In this document: positions 5,294-5,349 of the stretch, piece after piece
Layout: each line of letters starts with the position of its first letter
How positions within the stretch are numbered: the stretch's first letter is position 1
Translations under genes and position numbers: made by a program
Notes under the pieces: generated by a model
Seen by the model: only the letters and a program-made list of their open reading frames with translations
What the model was told of the DNA's origin: nothing
Database searches by the model: none
Origin: Bacteroidales bacterium
Lineage (GTDB): Bacteria; Bacteroidota; Bacteroidia; Bacteroidales; P3
NCBI GenBank assembly: GCA_900771365.1
Contig: CAAGNU010000158.1
Span: forward strand, 1 to 5,349
Direction of reading: 5' to 3'
Length of the DNA: 5,349 nt

Positions 5294-5341
5294 TAAAGAG
5301 AAAACACCGAAATCAAAAAAAAGACGGACGTTTTCTCTTTA
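5294..5341. repeat. Perfect 12-bp inverted repeat TAAAGAGAAAAC at the right edge
   Basis: TAAAGAGAAAAC (5294-5305) and its exact complement GTTTTCTCTTTA (5330-5341) flank 24 bases containing an A8 run. On the minus strand the left arm overlaps a box TATCTTTT (5288-5295), seven of eight matches to TAnnTTTG, with TTTG (5314-5317) 18 bases upstream inside the loop, slightly closer than the usual 19-21. It might thus be a repressor-type operator over a promoter reading leftward, or a low-GC terminator of a gene beyond the edge. Confidence 0.5.
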
Positions 5342-5349
5342 ATTCAGGA

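Larger units (their letters stand above)
4738..5349. other. Intergenic region upstream of ftsE with many short repeats
   Basis: About 600 bases without a recognisable gene. From left to right it holds the ftsE promoter with T-tracts (about 4756-4796), a small SD-preceded ORF candidate, two 9-bp TTCTACTC units, three copies of CAGTCGAAT (one inverted), a GCTTTG/CAAAGC inverted repeat (5088-5093, 5108-5113), a hairpin followed by four 11-bp repeats (5156-5224), AGCACTT/AAGTGCT (5228-5234, 5257-5263) and a 12-bp inverted repeat near the right edge. Minus-strand frames in it are very short, such as MAQQDEE. Confidence 0.7.

Overview
The window looks like chromosomal DNA from a member of the Bacteroidota, most likely Bacteroidales. 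Three things point there. First, promoter-like boxes of the form TAnnTTTG, the -7 consensus of that phylum, sit at 4756-4763 (minus strand) and 50-57 (plus strand). Second, the five main genes have no clear Shine-Dalgarno sequence and start after AT-rich leaders. Third, the set includes a stand-alone FtsE-type ATPase, an OmpA-domain protein with a long N-terminal region, and a FemAB-like protein with a C-terminal FDFEGS motif. The genus cannot be fixed from this sequence.

Layout. 1-517 holds no convincing gene: a promoter-like box at the left edge pointing right, a GC-rich palindrome-rich block (about 107-290), a C9 run, a 9-bp tandem repeat (419-454) and a small hairpin just after rlmH. From 518 to 4737 five complete genes lie on the minus strand. 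In transcription order they are an FtsE-like ABC ATPase (4737-4060), an exported OmpA-domain protein (3980-2907), a GNAT/FemAB-like acyltransferase (2855-1944), a class I SAM methyltransferase (1980-991) and the 23S rRNA methyltransferase RlmH (994-518). 4738-5349 is intergenic: the ftsE promoter, then repeats and inverted repeats and one very small candidate ORF.

How the genes relate. The acyltransferase, methyltransferase and rlmH overlap by 37 and 4 bases and are very probably co-transcribed and translationally coupled. The OmpA-domain gene ends 51 bases upstream of the acyltransferase and may head this unit from its own weak promoter near 4017-4048. ftsE has the best promoter in the window and lies 79 bases upstream of the OmpA gene, so read-through is possible. 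FtsE and the OmpA-domain protein both concern the envelope (divisome ATPase; probable peptidoglycan anchor). RlmH acts on ribosomes, and the other two enzymes have unknown substrates.

I see no clear new defence, mobile or secretion system. The points most worth a second look are the unassigned N-terminal region of the OmpA protein, the unknown acyltransferase/methyltransferase pair coupled to rlmH, and the repeat- and hairpin-rich intergenic regions, which could hold small RNAs or dispersed repeat families.
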